Below are positions 1-16,261 of a stretch of DNA of 64,000 nucleotides, in pieces. The stretch lies in assembly GCA_017871115.1 (NCBI GenBank), contig JAFCIZ010000001.1, positions 1-64,000 on the forward strand, read 5' to 3'. The translations under genes were made by a program, and so were the position numbers. Origin of the DNA: Cunninghamella blakesleeana. Lineage: Eukaryota; Mucoromycota; Mucoromycetes; Mucorales; Cunninghamellaceae. The stretch's first letter is position 1. Each line of letters opens with the position of its first letter. The notes beneath the pieces are model-generated. The model worked only from the letters and a program-made list of their open reading frames with translations, did no database searches and was not told where the DNA came from.

Positions 1-67
1 TAACCCTAACCCTAACCCTAACCCTAACCCTAACCCTAACCCTAACCCTAACCCTAACCCTAACCCT
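1..67. repeat. Telomere repeat (CCCTAA)n
   Basis: About eleven uninterrupted copies of CCCTAA run from the first base and break down at 'taaccctgac'. This is the C-rich strand read 5'->3', so the G-strand TTAGGG points out of the left edge, as expected for a true chromosome end. TTAGGG is the usual telomere repeat of most filamentous and early-diverging fungi. Confidence 0.97.
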
Positions 68-245
68 GACCTTATCTTGATCGTAGGCCTATTCTGATTC
101 TTGTTCTGCTTCTCCTTGGTCCTAATTCTTATCCTATTTACTTCTCTGATTCGTTGTTGTTTGTTCTTATTTCAAGCTTATCATATCCTTGTTTGTAATT
201 TGATCCTTATTCTTTCGTTTTTTTTTTTTTTTTTTGGTCTTGTTT

Positions 246-297
<52 letters not shown>

Positions 298-368
298 TTT
301 TTTTACCATTATATTATAGTGTTTGATCTTTTATTTATTCAGTCGTATGTTGGGCATTGTTGACTAAA

Positions 369-402
<34 letters not shown>

Positions 403-1843
403 GTAATGATATGAAATAAAATAAATACTATTTGTTATAAAAGTATAAATAAAACAAGTACTAATGTTTATTTCATTAAATAGTTTTAAAAAAGTTACTA
501 TATAGAATTAATACTTTAATTATATATATTTTTTTTTTTTTTTGTAATAGTATAAGAAGATTTTATTTAATCAAGTAATATTTATATTTATAATTAATAA
601 TTATGGCTGTTGTTAATAGGTTATATATATATTTGTTACAAATTAATTAATTTTGATACTATAATTATACTTATTAAGCAATATGAATGTTTTATGAAGT
701 ATTTAACATATTACATTTTGTTTCTATTACTTATGAATAAACAACCTTTATCATAAAAGAAGAATAAAATAAAATGATTTATTTTAATATGATAAATATG
801 ATAATATATGTTTTTTTTTTATTTTATAATTATTTTGTTACTGTATTTTTTATTATCTTTTTATTATTTTTTTATTGCTTACATATCATTAATCTATATT
901 ATTTTGTTTTTTTCATTCAAATGGGTTTTTTGTTTTCCATTCAATTGATTTTTGTCTTATTGTAATTATTGTTATTCTTTATTAGGTTTATATAGTAAAA
1001 GTAAATAAAATAAAATAAATTAGGTATTTATATGTCTTTCAGCAAATATATTATAAAGCTTTTTTTTTTTTTGTTGAATTTGATATATAGAATTCATACC
1101 TTAATTAAGAATATACATAATATTGTTTTAATTATGAATATTTTATGTATATTAAGCAGTATATAGTAATGTAGCAAAACTATATTATTTAAATAAACGA
1201 TATGAATAATTATAAGGGTCAATATATTAAGGATTTGTTATTTTATCAATAATATGTTGATATTATATTAATGCTAATAAAATATTATATTTTAATATCA
1301 GGAATTCAGTTTTTTTATTATTATTTTTTTACAATACAGAAATTAGAGCAATGAAAATTTTACCATATTTGGTACAAATTGATAGATGAAGGCGGAAATG
1401 AGTAATTCACAATTGAAATAGTTATTTTTTATATATAACCAAGCCTTACCGATATAAAATACTAGTTAAATAATATAAGTTTAAAAAAAAGATCCTATTT
1501 GATTCTATAATATTATGAATATATATAGTACGATGTTTCTTCATGATTTGTTTTGACAGCTATCTGTGCAGTAAATAAGTATTATAATCTATTACCCTTG
1601 CTTTCCTTTTATCAGTAGCTATTAATTCACACGTTTTATTTACTACTTTCATTAATACTGGCTACATTATTAGATATTCATTATATTACATTATTATTAA
1701 TTATATATTTCCATTGTAATCATTATATTTACTTAATATAAATATAAATATTTTTATTGTTATATCCATCACTTTAAATGGATAGAGCTATATCACATCC
1801 ATGATAACTGTATAGTTAAAATAAACTGAATGTATATATATAC

Positions 1844-1874
<31 letters not shown>

Positions 1875-2096
1875 TCAAAATTACTTTAATTCTATCAGCA
1901 TGATGATATAATTTTTATGGCATAATTTATAAAGATATAAATAAATATATAGTTATTATTAATAATGCTATGTGATAATTACTTTACATGTAATTTATTA
2001 AATAATACAACTATACTAGTAATAATAATAATATATATATATGGATATCATTCATAAACAATCATATAATTTTATAAAAAGAAATATAATAAAGTA
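68..2096. other. Subtelomeric AT-rich non-coding DNA
   Basis: About 2 kb with no convincing gene. It contains one T-tract of about 50 bases near 248-298, an (ATA)n run near 370-401, many (TA)n runs (for example 1835-1875), and no open frame with ordinary amino-acid composition. No RecQ-like telomere-linked helicase, rRNA or transposon remnant was recognised. It looks like decayed sequence between the telomere and the first conserved gene. Confidence 0.7.
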
Positions 2097-5000
2097 TTAT
2101 TCAGTTAGTGAGGATGAAGATGATACAATGGGTGTCCACGATTCTAGTAATGCTGATTGTTTTTTTGTAGGGGTTGTATCAAGAATAAGGAATGGGTTTT
2201 TCCCAACAATTGCTCTATCTTTATTTGCCTTAGGAAGTACTATAAAAATACATGTACATATATAAATTAAATATAATAATTTAATACGATTATTCAATAT
2301 TTATTTATGTTTATATACATATATATTTATATACTTACCTTTACCATCATTCCACCACTCCCGCGCATCACTACTAGGAGGAGGCACTATATACGTAACA
2401 TTAAGCAAAAAAAAAAAAAAGTAAGCAATGAAATAACTATATACTAATGCATATTTTTTTTTTTAGTTTTGATTCATATTTTACAGTCTAAACCGTCAAC
2501 TCTGTCATCATCATCGTCGTTAATATCTACTAGAATAGCTGTTGGTGTATGTACATTTATTGGGCGGGTTGGCAAAGTAGGTTTTCTTTTAGGTAATAAA
2601 GGTGGTATAAGTACTTGTGTTGTTTGTCCTTGTGTTGTTTGTCCATAGCCTATTGTTTCTAGACTCTTTTTATATAATTCCTTTTCAAGCTTCAGTTTAG
2701 CACTGTGGTCTAATATAAGAATCTATTTAAGAACAATATATATATATATATATATATATTATTATTATTATTATTAACTGTTTTCATTATTCAATTGTTA
2801 TCAGCATTATATTCTTATATATATATATATATTACATCAATTTCAAACAAGGCAAGTACTATATTAAAGTAAAAACAGTAAAGGTTTATTTTTTGAGGAG
2901 ATGAAGGTATTAATTTACGATCTTCAATGTCATTAATTATTTTCATTTATTATATTTTATTTTTTTTACCTGGTCGATGATCAGAAGTTAGGAGTTCGGA
3001 CCTTGTGTATTGAATTTGTTTCAGCTTTTTCCCTTTATACACGATACGATCTGTCCATCCAGGTACACGTTGCTTTTCACTATAATATAATTATAAACCA
3101 TAATTTTAAGTAATCATATCAAAGCTGAATCCCTTGCTTATTTTTTCTAAAAAAATTAAAATAAAATATAAATCATCTCTTTACCTTGTATCATATATAT
3201 CTGTTCCATTGTCATATTTATAAGTAGGCATAAAAGTGATTAATCCTTCTTTATATCCTTGAAAAACATTACCCAGACTCATTTCACGGATAAGCTATAT
3301 CAATTATATATATATAATATTAATAAATAATTATAATTTATTTTTATGTTTATGTAACTTCATGAAATAATTCATTACCTGATCGTTTCTTAACATTGCG
3401 TCAATATTCTTAGAATTAGCATACATTCGAGCTTCTTCATTAAGTAATGACACACGATAATTAAAATCACTAACCCATATAATGTTACTATAGTGAGAAG
3501 ATAAAATAAAAGTAAATATAAATAACTGAATAAATAAACGATATTTTATTTATTAATGAATGTACTTACTGATGGCTGTCTATAGTTCGTCCCCTTTGAA
3601 ACTGTAAACCTTGATTAATAGTAGCAAAATCAGCATTACGATCATCAACATTAGATTGTCCTATTTTAATAATTATATGTTACTACATAAATTACCAATA
3701 TAAATGTATGCAGCTAATTTTTTACTAATGTAATAATTTATTTTTATTACCGGAAGCAAAATGAGCAGCAAGAAAACAAAAACTTGTATCTCCATATTCC
3801 AATCTTATTGCCACAGCTCCTTTATTTCCAGCCATACCCATCATTCCAGTCTATGTAATTGTTAAAAATAATAGAAATTATTAAATATATCAATTAGTAT
3901 GCTTTAATAGTGATATTAAGTTTGTGGCATACATATATAAATATATAAAAAATACATACCTTTTTAGTAGCAGTTTCTACATTTCTAATATTATCAACGA
4001 TAGATGCTTTGACAAAAATAATCAGTGCTGCACCAACCAATTGATTAGACCTTAGTAAGACGTACTTTTTGCTTTCAGTAGAATTTAATGTTTTTTCAAT
4101 TTGTTGCTCCCAAATATTACGCTTTTCTGCATCGGTTGCCATAACTTGTTGGGGTGATAATTCTACTATTTCTTGAAATCCAATAACATATATATCAGGA
4201 TCATTCCCTTGATTCCCTATAATAATTTTTTTTTTAAAAAAAAAATACTATTTTAATTATTCATATCCATATTACTATTTTCAACCGTTCTATATTTTTA
4301 TTTTATTTTATATTATTTTTAACTTACATCGTGCGTGTTGTAATAACCAAGGATCTAATTTTTCACCTTTAAATGATTTTCCATTCAAATTGTAGGTTCC
4401 ACAGAATATAGTTATTTTTTGCGAGGTTGAATATTCTTTAATCCTATTTAATAGAAAATAAATATATCATTAAATCATTAATACGTGTTTATATTTATAC
4501 CACTAACTCCTACTAAAAATGTATATTAAATTAATATTAATTATATATTTTACCTTGATACCATCAATTGAGATACTGAATCACTTATAGGGTCATGAAT
4601 AGAGATCTCTATTTGACCAGGCAATTTACCCTAGTGCAAAAAATATAAATAATAATAATAAAGACCTCTGTCAGATAATTATACGCACATACACACACAT
4701 ACACACACACGCATACATGCTCAAACATATATATATTACCAATAATTGATCTATGACTTCTTGTCTAGCTTTATCTTGAAAGTGATTTATGTAAAACCTA
4801 TTTGCTGATCTTGCTGCATCGCTAAGTACGTTAATCAAGGTAACCTTCCCAGTTCTTGTAAAAGCTGATTTCAATGCACCTGTACCAGCATAAATTTTTG
4901 ATAACCCATCACCATTTTCAGCCCACAAATTGGCATGTGCTGACATAATACTAGAATACCAACGTCGAATGTGTGAATCACTAGCACCGTAAAAATTATC

Positions 5001-6105
5001 CCTTTTCCCACTATTGCCATTACTTAAGTTATCTAAATAGTTTTGTAACATCTTTCTTGATATTTCACTTTGTACCACATTGGTTCGATCTAAACAATCC
5101 ATACAGTTTGTTCTGAAAATTCCCTGTTGTGTGCTGATTATGTGGTTATCGTCTGAGTCCGTTAAAAAGAAGCCATAAGTGTCAGCAACAGCATTACTTC
5201 GTATGATATTTAATAAAAGACCCAAATTTTCATAATTCCCACCACGACATTCTGCATGTAAATCGAAATGAATCATTGACACAGTGTTCATACGAAGGCG
5301 TTGAATAGCTGTACTGTAAGCGTTACTAAGTAACACTTCTCCATTATCTGATGGTGTGGCTGATAATAAATTAATAGTACATACTGATTTATATCTTTTT
5401 ACTAATTCATCAAAATGTCGTTTTACTGCTGGTTGCGTTGCATCAGGACCACGCGCTATTTGTATTTTATGATTGACTAATTGGACTCCTTGTTGTTCCC
5501 AAAATACTATAATTTACATATATTTTAAATAGTATTATTTTAATATTTTTTTTAAAACATATTTTTTTTAAAAAAATAAATAGATAAATAAATAAATAAA
5601 ATAAAGTAAAATAGTATATCAATGTATAGATATAAATTACCTGGAACACTACCACGAATTTGAGTAAATGAATAGCAAGTATGATCAGAACAAAGCACTG
5701 TTTCGGTCTATTTAAAAAAAATAACAAATATAATACATATAAATTTTAATATGCGAAAGAATGATTGTAATTATTCAATATATATATATATTTATACGTT
5801 ACCTCTACAAAGTTCGCAACATTACCATTATCATCAATGCCACGAGAATTAAAGCGAGTCCCTGCACGTTTACAAGAAAGCTTCGATACAATTGATAAAT
5901 CATACTTTTCATTTCCAATCATTACCGTTTCCATACCAACATATCCACGAATAGCAAAAACTAAAAACCCACCACGGTCCAAATCCATCTGTTTTTTTTT
6001 ACTAAGCTTTGATCTAAAATCTAATAGACCTGATATTAAAAATTGGTTCCATAAAAAATGATCATCAAATGAATAGGGACCTCTTGTGCTAGCTGATAAT
6101 GTTCT

Positions 6106-6136
<31 letters not shown>

Positions 6137-6867
6137 TATATACATATATAATGAATAAAAAAAGAAACAATAAATACGCATTTATATATATATATATACA
6201 TATATTCAAATACCTAGATTGTACAGTTTTAGTCAAGTCAAAATCAGGTGTAAAATAAAAATTTCCATTAGAAAGTAATTTTTGTATTTGACTACAAGGA
6301 TGTTGTAAACTACCGTTATCACTAGAAGGCGATGAACTTGTCGAATCCCATTCATCATTACTATCCCAATCACCAGGTGTTAATATGTTATCAAAGTTTG
6401 AGGATGATAAGGAATAAAAAGCAACCGATTGAATTTTATAAACCTCTTCCCCAGCACGAATTCTTCCAAGTGATACACAATCTGTTACAATAGCCACGAA
6501 GCATTCTATTTTTTTTTTTATAAAAAAGAAAGTGATATAATAATATTAGAAAGTAGTATATACTTTCCTCTCCCCTTATGTCCCTTATTTTCTATCGTTA
6601 TATATATATCTATATTTACTATTCTTTTCTATTTTTTTTACCTCCATTTATTTCAATAAGGCCAAGACAACCAAATATAGGTCTAGCTTGTAAAATGCGC
6701 CAGTGACCATCTTCAAAATCACTTGGATCGACTAGTGTTGCCATAGCCTTATTTTTTTTTCCAAATTGTTGTTCAAGAACTAGTACTCCAGAAGGTGCTT
6801 CTTCCAATACAGTTGGTCGTAATGCCAAGGCCCTTGGTGAATCTCGTAGTAGCAGGTGACATTCCAT
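2097..6867 (-). CDS. Synaptojanin-type phosphoinositide phosphatase (SAC + 5-phosphatase)
   Basis: This is an inositol polyphosphate 5-phosphatase of the synaptojanin/Inp51-52-53 class, which dephosphorylates plasma-membrane and endosomal phosphoinositides. The N-terminal exon at 6867 begins [18 protein letters not shown], typical of the SAC domain. The SAC catalytic loop CMDCLDR(T) lies at 5085-5105 and keeps CX5R. The second half is an IPPc domain with [11 protein letters not shown] (near 3805-3840), SDFNYRV (near 3455), PGWTDRIV (near 3045-3062) and SDHRPV split by an intron near 2970. The tail holds a proline/basic stretch, then [13 protein letters not shown] near 2345-2385, and the last exon (about 2241-2097) ends SSSSSLTE. 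There are more than ten short introns and exon edges are approximate. Family is clear; which yeast paralogue it matches cannot be told. It is the most telomere-proximal gene. Confidence 0.93.
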
Positions 6868-7240
6868 TTATATTAATAATGTTGTATTTAAATCAATTGC
6901 TTTATAACCTTTTTTAAAAATAAAAATAAAGGGAAGATAGAAGAAGAAGAGGAAAACAAAATTAAAATGAGAATAATAATAATAATAATAAAGAAACTTA
7001 TATATACAAAAATGAGAGATACAGATAGAGATAGAGGGAAAAATAAAAATAAAACCTTTTCGTTAAAAAATAACTTTTGGAAAGAAAAAGAAAATATTTT
7101 TATAATTTAATTTTATATAAAATTAAAATAAACCCCGATTTTTTCCCTTCTTTTCTACTCATTTTTTTTTTTCCCTCAAATAAATGACCTTTTCTAAATC
7201 TATTTTATTTTTATCATTTAAAGATGGATTCAGTACTGCC
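6868..7240. promoter_or_regulatory. Divergent intergenic region, synaptojanin / EI24
   Basis: A 373-bp spacer between two outward-facing start codons. It is A/T-homopolymer rich, with an (AAT)n stretch near 6970-6992 and C/T-rich patches near 7137-7190. No individual factor site is recognised. By position it must carry both promoters. Confidence 0.5.
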
Positions 7241-8094
7241 ATGTCGTTGAAAAAACAACTAGCTCTGCTTAAAAAGTAATATCATGTTTTTTCTTCTTCT
7301 CTCCCCTTTCTCTTTTGATTTATTTATTTTTTTCAATACTCTAAACTAGATGATAATGTTTGATTCAAAACAACACTAACAAAAAACTATCTAATAATAG
7401 TTCAAGTAGAACACGGCAAATAATGGTGAAAGCCATGCTTTTGAATGGCGTATTTTGGCTTGGTAGCTTATATTTAATAGAGCACTTATTCAACTCTCCA
7501 GATCAGCATCATATACATGGATTATCGTACAAAGTAAAGTATATGTATATATTATAATATATTATACGTAATAAAGCAATATATACGATCTATATTGCAT
7601 AAAATATTACACTTTTCAGTTTATTTTTTAAAGTCATCAACCAATCATAATACGTAAATTATAGAGTATTGACCATCAATACCATTATGACAATCATTAA
7701 TTATTCGTTCTTTTTTATGCTATTATATAGGCCATAACTGGATATCCGTTGTATTTATTTTGCTTATTTATAAATAGTCGTTTATTTGATCAGATTGCTA
7801 AATCTACACTTCAATTACAACAATCTACACCTTTTTATTACTCTTCCTCCACTAATTCAACAAACAATACTTCTTGGTCTTCCATTATATACGTTATGTC
7901 TTTTTATGGTAACTGTGCATTATTTATTCTATTCATACGTCAAATTCCATATATAGGATTGGCTCTTGGATTTATATTTAATAGTGTTATTATGGCCTAT
8001 TATTGCTTTGAGTATGTATATATGTTTATTTTAATGTATTTTTATTTTTATATTTAATGATTCATATAAAAGATTAGATATATATTAAAACGAT

Positions 8095-8129
<35 letters not shown>

Positions 8130-8744
8130 TACAAGTGGATAGAGCTTGGATGGACTCTAGAACATAGAATGTCATTTGTTGAGCAACATTGGCCATATTT
8201 TCTTGGATTTGGTAAAGTAAACAATTTTTTTTTCCTTTTTTTTTTTTTAAAAAAAAAAAGTGTTGGTGAATAGGAATATATTAATTGATAAAACATCATC
8301 TGAATTTTTTAATATATTTCAAACCGTTTATTCATTGATACATCTTTCAAACTAGGTTTGCCTGTGACTTTCTTGACATATTTTCTATCCACTTTACATG
8401 CTGGTGCCATTTTTGCTTTATTTTATCCAAGTGTGGGTTTCAAAATAATAATAATAATGATAATATATATTTGTATAATTAATGCATATTAATATTTTTA
8501 CTATTATTATACTATTCCTTTTTATTGCATTTTTTATAAAATATAGTTCATCATTAATGCTAATATTGGAACAACCAAATTTAATCAACAGCCAACATAT
8601 TTTAGAATACCCATTTTTTTAATTATCCGTACATTAAATAGACTAATATTAAGTACGATTAGATTAATTAATATAAAGTTATTTGAAAAACTAATGAATC
8701 ATAATCAAGGAAACAATAAGGATGCGCTAGGAAAGTTTGTTTAA
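7241..8744 (+). CDS. EI24/PIG8-family ER membrane protein
   Basis: A polytopic protein of the EI24 (etoposide-induced 2.4) family, an ER membrane protein linked to autophagy in animals and widespread in fungi. Reading frames and splice sites give six exons: 7241-7275, 7401-7533, 7731-8011, 8129-8211, 8356-8432 and 8547-8744 (268 residues). Family signatures are LLNGVFWLGSLYLIEHLF early on, YKWIELGWTLEHRMSFVEQH, then WPYFLGFGLPVTFLTYFLS and YPSFIINANIG. Several strongly hydrophobic stretches match the expected membrane segments. The start is the weakest part: exon 1 gives MSLKKQLALLK and joins in frame at 7401, but ATG 7422 inside exon 2 would also work. Confidence 0.85.
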
Positions 8745-9493
8745 TCAAATATATTTATACGCACCAATCAATCTATTACAACATGATATAATATATATCT
8801 TCATTGATATTACAATATTTACTGCATATTGTGATGAATTGTAAGTAATCAAGTATCGAAATTTAATGAATTATAAATTGCATATAAATATATAATATGA
8901 AGATAAAATGTGAATACAAAATAAATAAATAAATAAATAGATTATTATTATGTTTTCATTTTTTTGTACATTTGATTATATAACTATATGATTTTTTATT
9001 AATGTATTTAAGCGAACAACTTCTAGAAAACATTTAACTTTTATACTATTATTATTTTTTTATTTAAAATAAAAGAAAGACAGTTGAAAAAAAATATAAT
9101 AAAATAAAAATACCAAAGCCTTACTTCAAGAATATACCGGGTTTATAATATATTATCCAACATCAACCCATAGAAATTTATACAATATTAAACTAATTAT
9201 AGCCTTTCTAAAAATCACTCATATCTAAAAAAGTTTTTTTCTGTATGTGATCATGATTTTTATTTTTTTATTTTTCTTTTACAAAAGTGTTTATTTTATA
9301 TTTTATAAATAATGTCGTACTTCTGGCAATTTTGTTCTTTATTTTGAAATTTTTAAAATCATAATAATATATAAATAAAAACAAACTTATAAAATGTTAA
9401 TTAAAAATAAAAAGTAAAAAATAGAAAATGAAGTGAGGTATTTTTATTTATATTTTTAATATTGTCACTCTTTAAAATTATACCATAAATTTT
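8745..9493. other. Convergent 3' intergenic region (EI24 / GAA1)
   Basis: About 750 bp between two stop codons, holding only AT-rich 3'-flanking sequence: an (AAAT)n run near 8920-8938 and many A/T tracts. No gene or RNA recognised. Confidence 0.6.
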
Positions 9494-12641
<3,148 letters not shown>

Positions 12642-13810
12642 TTATAATAAATGGTAATATAAAGTTTATATTATGTTAAAAAATATAAAATAAAATATTT
12701 AAAGAAAAGGAGTGTAAAAGGAAGATTTTATTAATATATATTATATAAAAACAAAAAAAGTAGAAAAAAAAGGTTTTGTGTTGGGTTTGAAAAATACAAA
12801 AAAACCAAAAAGTTATTTTTTATGTTCAACCATTTTCCAAATTCAGCTCATATATAAAAATCTTCATAAATTTTAACTCTAATAAAAAAACGGGCTCTTT
12901 CGAATATACAATTTTTCTAACATTTTGAACATATTTATTAATTTTTCGATAAACGAAACTTTTTATTATTTAATCTATAATATTAATCTTTATTTTGGTT
13001 TGTTAATAAGTCAAACTATCCAGTTAATCCTTATAAATCCTCGTAATTTGGATCTTTTTAAGGATTTCAATACAGTTTTTTAAAAAAAATACCACCAGTG
13101 GTTATAAAATAGAAATAAATCTCCGCTGCACAATTTGTTTTTCATATTATGCTTACTAGATTTTTTCATGCTATATTTGATTTTATTAAAAATAATGTAT
13201 ACTATAGTATTTTCAAGAAAACACAATATATATATACATATGTATTATATTCATATTTACTTTCAAAATTGATGGTACCTTTAAAACTATTTATGCAATG
13301 ATCATGACCATGAAAATTTAAAAAAATGCTCAAGGTAGTTGCTTACTATCTATAATGTGGAAAAGCACTTTGTTTATTAACAAAAGTGAACATATCGAAT
13401 AATTATATACAAATAATAAACGCTAGGATGATTGAAATGGTATTACTAATTTTGAAAAGTAGAATAGTTGTAAAAAATCCTTATAAATGAACGACTTTTT
13501 TTAAAGATTAAGCTCTTTTTCTATATATATATATATATATATTAACTTTAAATGGTCTCATTTTTTTATTCTATCGCTGTACTCCCTGTCAAAATATAAA
13601 AACATACAAGAGCTTACTCAGCAGATGCCATTTCAAAAATTGATTAAAAATCAGCATAATTAATTTTAATTGGCCAAAGAAATTATGAGAGAAAAAAATA
13701 TATATAAAGCAAATTTTTTTTAAAAAAGGACGGACTTTTTGAAGTTGGACACTTTTTTCTATTTTTTTCTTCTGAACTTTTTTTTAAAAAAATATCATAT
13801 TTTTTAAATA
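12642..13810. promoter_or_regulatory. Divergent intergenic region, GAA1 / CCS
   Basis: About 1.17 kb between outward-facing starts. It is AT-rich with T-tract/A-tract junctions near 13717 and 13780-13790, the latter about 25 bp before the CCS start. No ORF or RNA recognised. It should contain both promoters; no copper-response site was recognised. Confidence 0.5.
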
Positions 13811-14892
13811 ATGGCAATCGTAACAACAACTAAAAAGTCTTTCAAGGTAAAAATAAAAAAAACTGCTAATTAGGCAATAGTATTAATAACGATATGAATA
13901 ATAGTAATAATAAATAAAATTCAGTTTAATTAAATTATTATTATCTTATTTCTATTCACTTTCAATTTTTTAAGACTGAATTTGCTGTAGAAATGACTTG
14001 TCAAGCTTGTGTGGATGATATTACTTCTATTTTAAAAGATTATCCTGGGGTAAAAACCTATGATGTGAACTTATCGGAACAACGCGTTTCAATTGAAGGA
14101 ACAGGTAAGATTTATATGTTTTTTTGTAATACCTATTAAAAAAAAGTATAAATTTATTTTATTTTATTTTATATTTAGCTTACTAATATAAATATAAATA
14201 TCTATCTATAATTATTTTTATTTTAATTTGTTCATATTTTAGCTCCACCATCGAAATTATCAAAGATATTAAAAGATTCTGGAAGAACAGTTGTAGTACG
14301 AGGGCAAGGAGTAGCTGATAGTTCCCAAGGACACAATGGAGCCGCTGTTTGTATATTCGATACATACGGAGAAGACCCAAATCAACATTTACCACAAGGA
14401 ACCTCTGGATTAGCACGATTTGTACAAATTGATCCTGATACTTGTTTAATCGATTTAACAGTGCAAGGTTTAAAACCTGGATTACATGGTGTCCATATTC
14501 ATGAATGTGGTGATGTTTCAAAAGGATGGTTTTCTACAGGTGACCACTTTAACCCTACTGGTGTAGATCATGGTGATAGTGAAAATGGACATATTGGTGA
14601 TTTAGGAAATGTATTAGTGGATGAAAACGGATGGGGTGATTTAGTCATTGAAAGTGAAAGAATTAAAGTTTGGGATATTATTGGACGTAGTATGGTCATT
14701 ACTAGCCATCAAGATGATTTAGGAAAAGGAGGAAATGATAAATCAAAATGGGATGGGAATAGCGGTTCTGGTCTTTTATGTGGGATCATTGCTCGAAGTG
14801 CTGGCGCTTTTGAAAATATGAAAAAGGTCTGCGCCTGTAATGGAAAAACTTTATGGGAAGAAGCTCGTGTAAAAGATAATAAATTTTTTTAA
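13811..14892 (+). CDS. CCS1: Copper chaperone for superoxide dismutase
   Basis: Delivers copper to Cu/Zn-SOD (SOD1) and oxidises its disulfide. Exons 13811-13846, 13975-14104 and 14243-14892 give 271 residues with three domains. Domain I is Atx1-like and has the copper site MTCQAC. Domain II is SOD-like, with HIHECGD, HFNPTG and HIGDLGN. Domain III carries the CCS CXC signature in VCACNGKTLWEEA. Where SOD has its fourth copper ligand (MVVHEKADD), this protein reads MVITSHQDD, so the histidine is displaced or lost. That fits a chaperone rather than an active dismutase. The first exon is only 12 codons and ends at GTAAAA. Confidence 0.95.
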
Positions 14893-15169
14893 AAAAATAA
14901 AAAAAAATATATCCATTGTAATAACCATATATAAATAAATATGTAAACAAATTATGTAATATTATACTTTATTTTACTCTACGTATTTTTTTAAGAAATA
15001 TATAAAATAATATAATATTTAATATTCATAAAATAAAATAAAAATTTAATAAAAAACCATCATAATAACATAAAGTTAAGATTACATATATATTTATAGA
15101 AAATAATAATAATAATAAATACGAGAGAAAGAGGGAATATAAGTTGTATAATTATAATTAATTAGTAAT

Positions 15170-16223
15170 TTAAGCTTTTCTAATTTTTCTTCCTGCCATA
15201 ATGCGTGTATTATTATGACTTGAAGATGCTACACGGCTACCAGATGAATTTTTATCAATAGAATTATTGCCAATAATGGCATTGTTGCCATTTGATCCAG
15301 ATAAAGTTGCATTTATTCCCTGCGAGCCTTGTAAATTTCCTCCCGCAATTGTATTCCCATTATTGTGACGAACCAACTTACCACTTGTAGCATTGAGATC
15401 TTCTCGGCTCATACTGTTTTGTCCACTAGATGCATTACTCCCAACACTTCCACTACCTAAGTAATAATAAAAATTAACATGATATTAACTATAAGTTATA
15501 TATATTATGATTATTACTATTATGATTTAGCTACCATAATTTAATCGCGGACGACGGCCTCTTATATTAGAGTTAATTTTAGATAGGTTTTGAAAGGCTA
15601 ATAAAACAATTAATAATTATTAAATATTTTTATTTCCTGTTTCTATTTTTTTTAAAAAAAAATCTAATTTTATGATTAATATACTTTACATTGTCTTCTT
15701 TGTCCTTCATGTCTTGACTGAACAATTTTGAAATGTTGTAATAAATCTTGAAATTTAATGGTCGATTCGTCATTTTTTGACGTTCCGCTTGCTGTAGTTT
15801 TCACAGTTGGTCGTCTTGATGATGATTCTGTTCCTGTAGGGCTAAATAATAATATAATAAAAATTTATGATCACTTTATTACATGATTACTTTAATTATT
15901 TTATTTTATAAAAAAAATTAAAGATGGTAATCCTATTTTACCTCTTTGGCATGACATTTAAAAACCCAAGCGAGGAGACACTATTCAATCGATTACGTAG
16001 TGTTGAAAAAGCAGAAGATTGTGGTAACAACATTAATATACCATATAAACACTTGAATAGGTAAGGATATTTTTCAGGCTCTAATAGTTGTAATCGAAGA
16101 TCTAATTAAATATAAAAAAATATAAAAATAAAAATTAATAGAAGTTTAAAAATTAATAGTCTTTATTATTGATATTATTATTATTAATATTAATATTATT
16201 ATTATTATTATATATAAATATGA

Positions 16224-16261
<38 letters not shown>

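Noticed and set aside
101..965. Hydrophobic open frames in the subtelomere
   Set aside because: Phe/Leu/Ile-only translations of T-tracts with no splice logic or normal composition.
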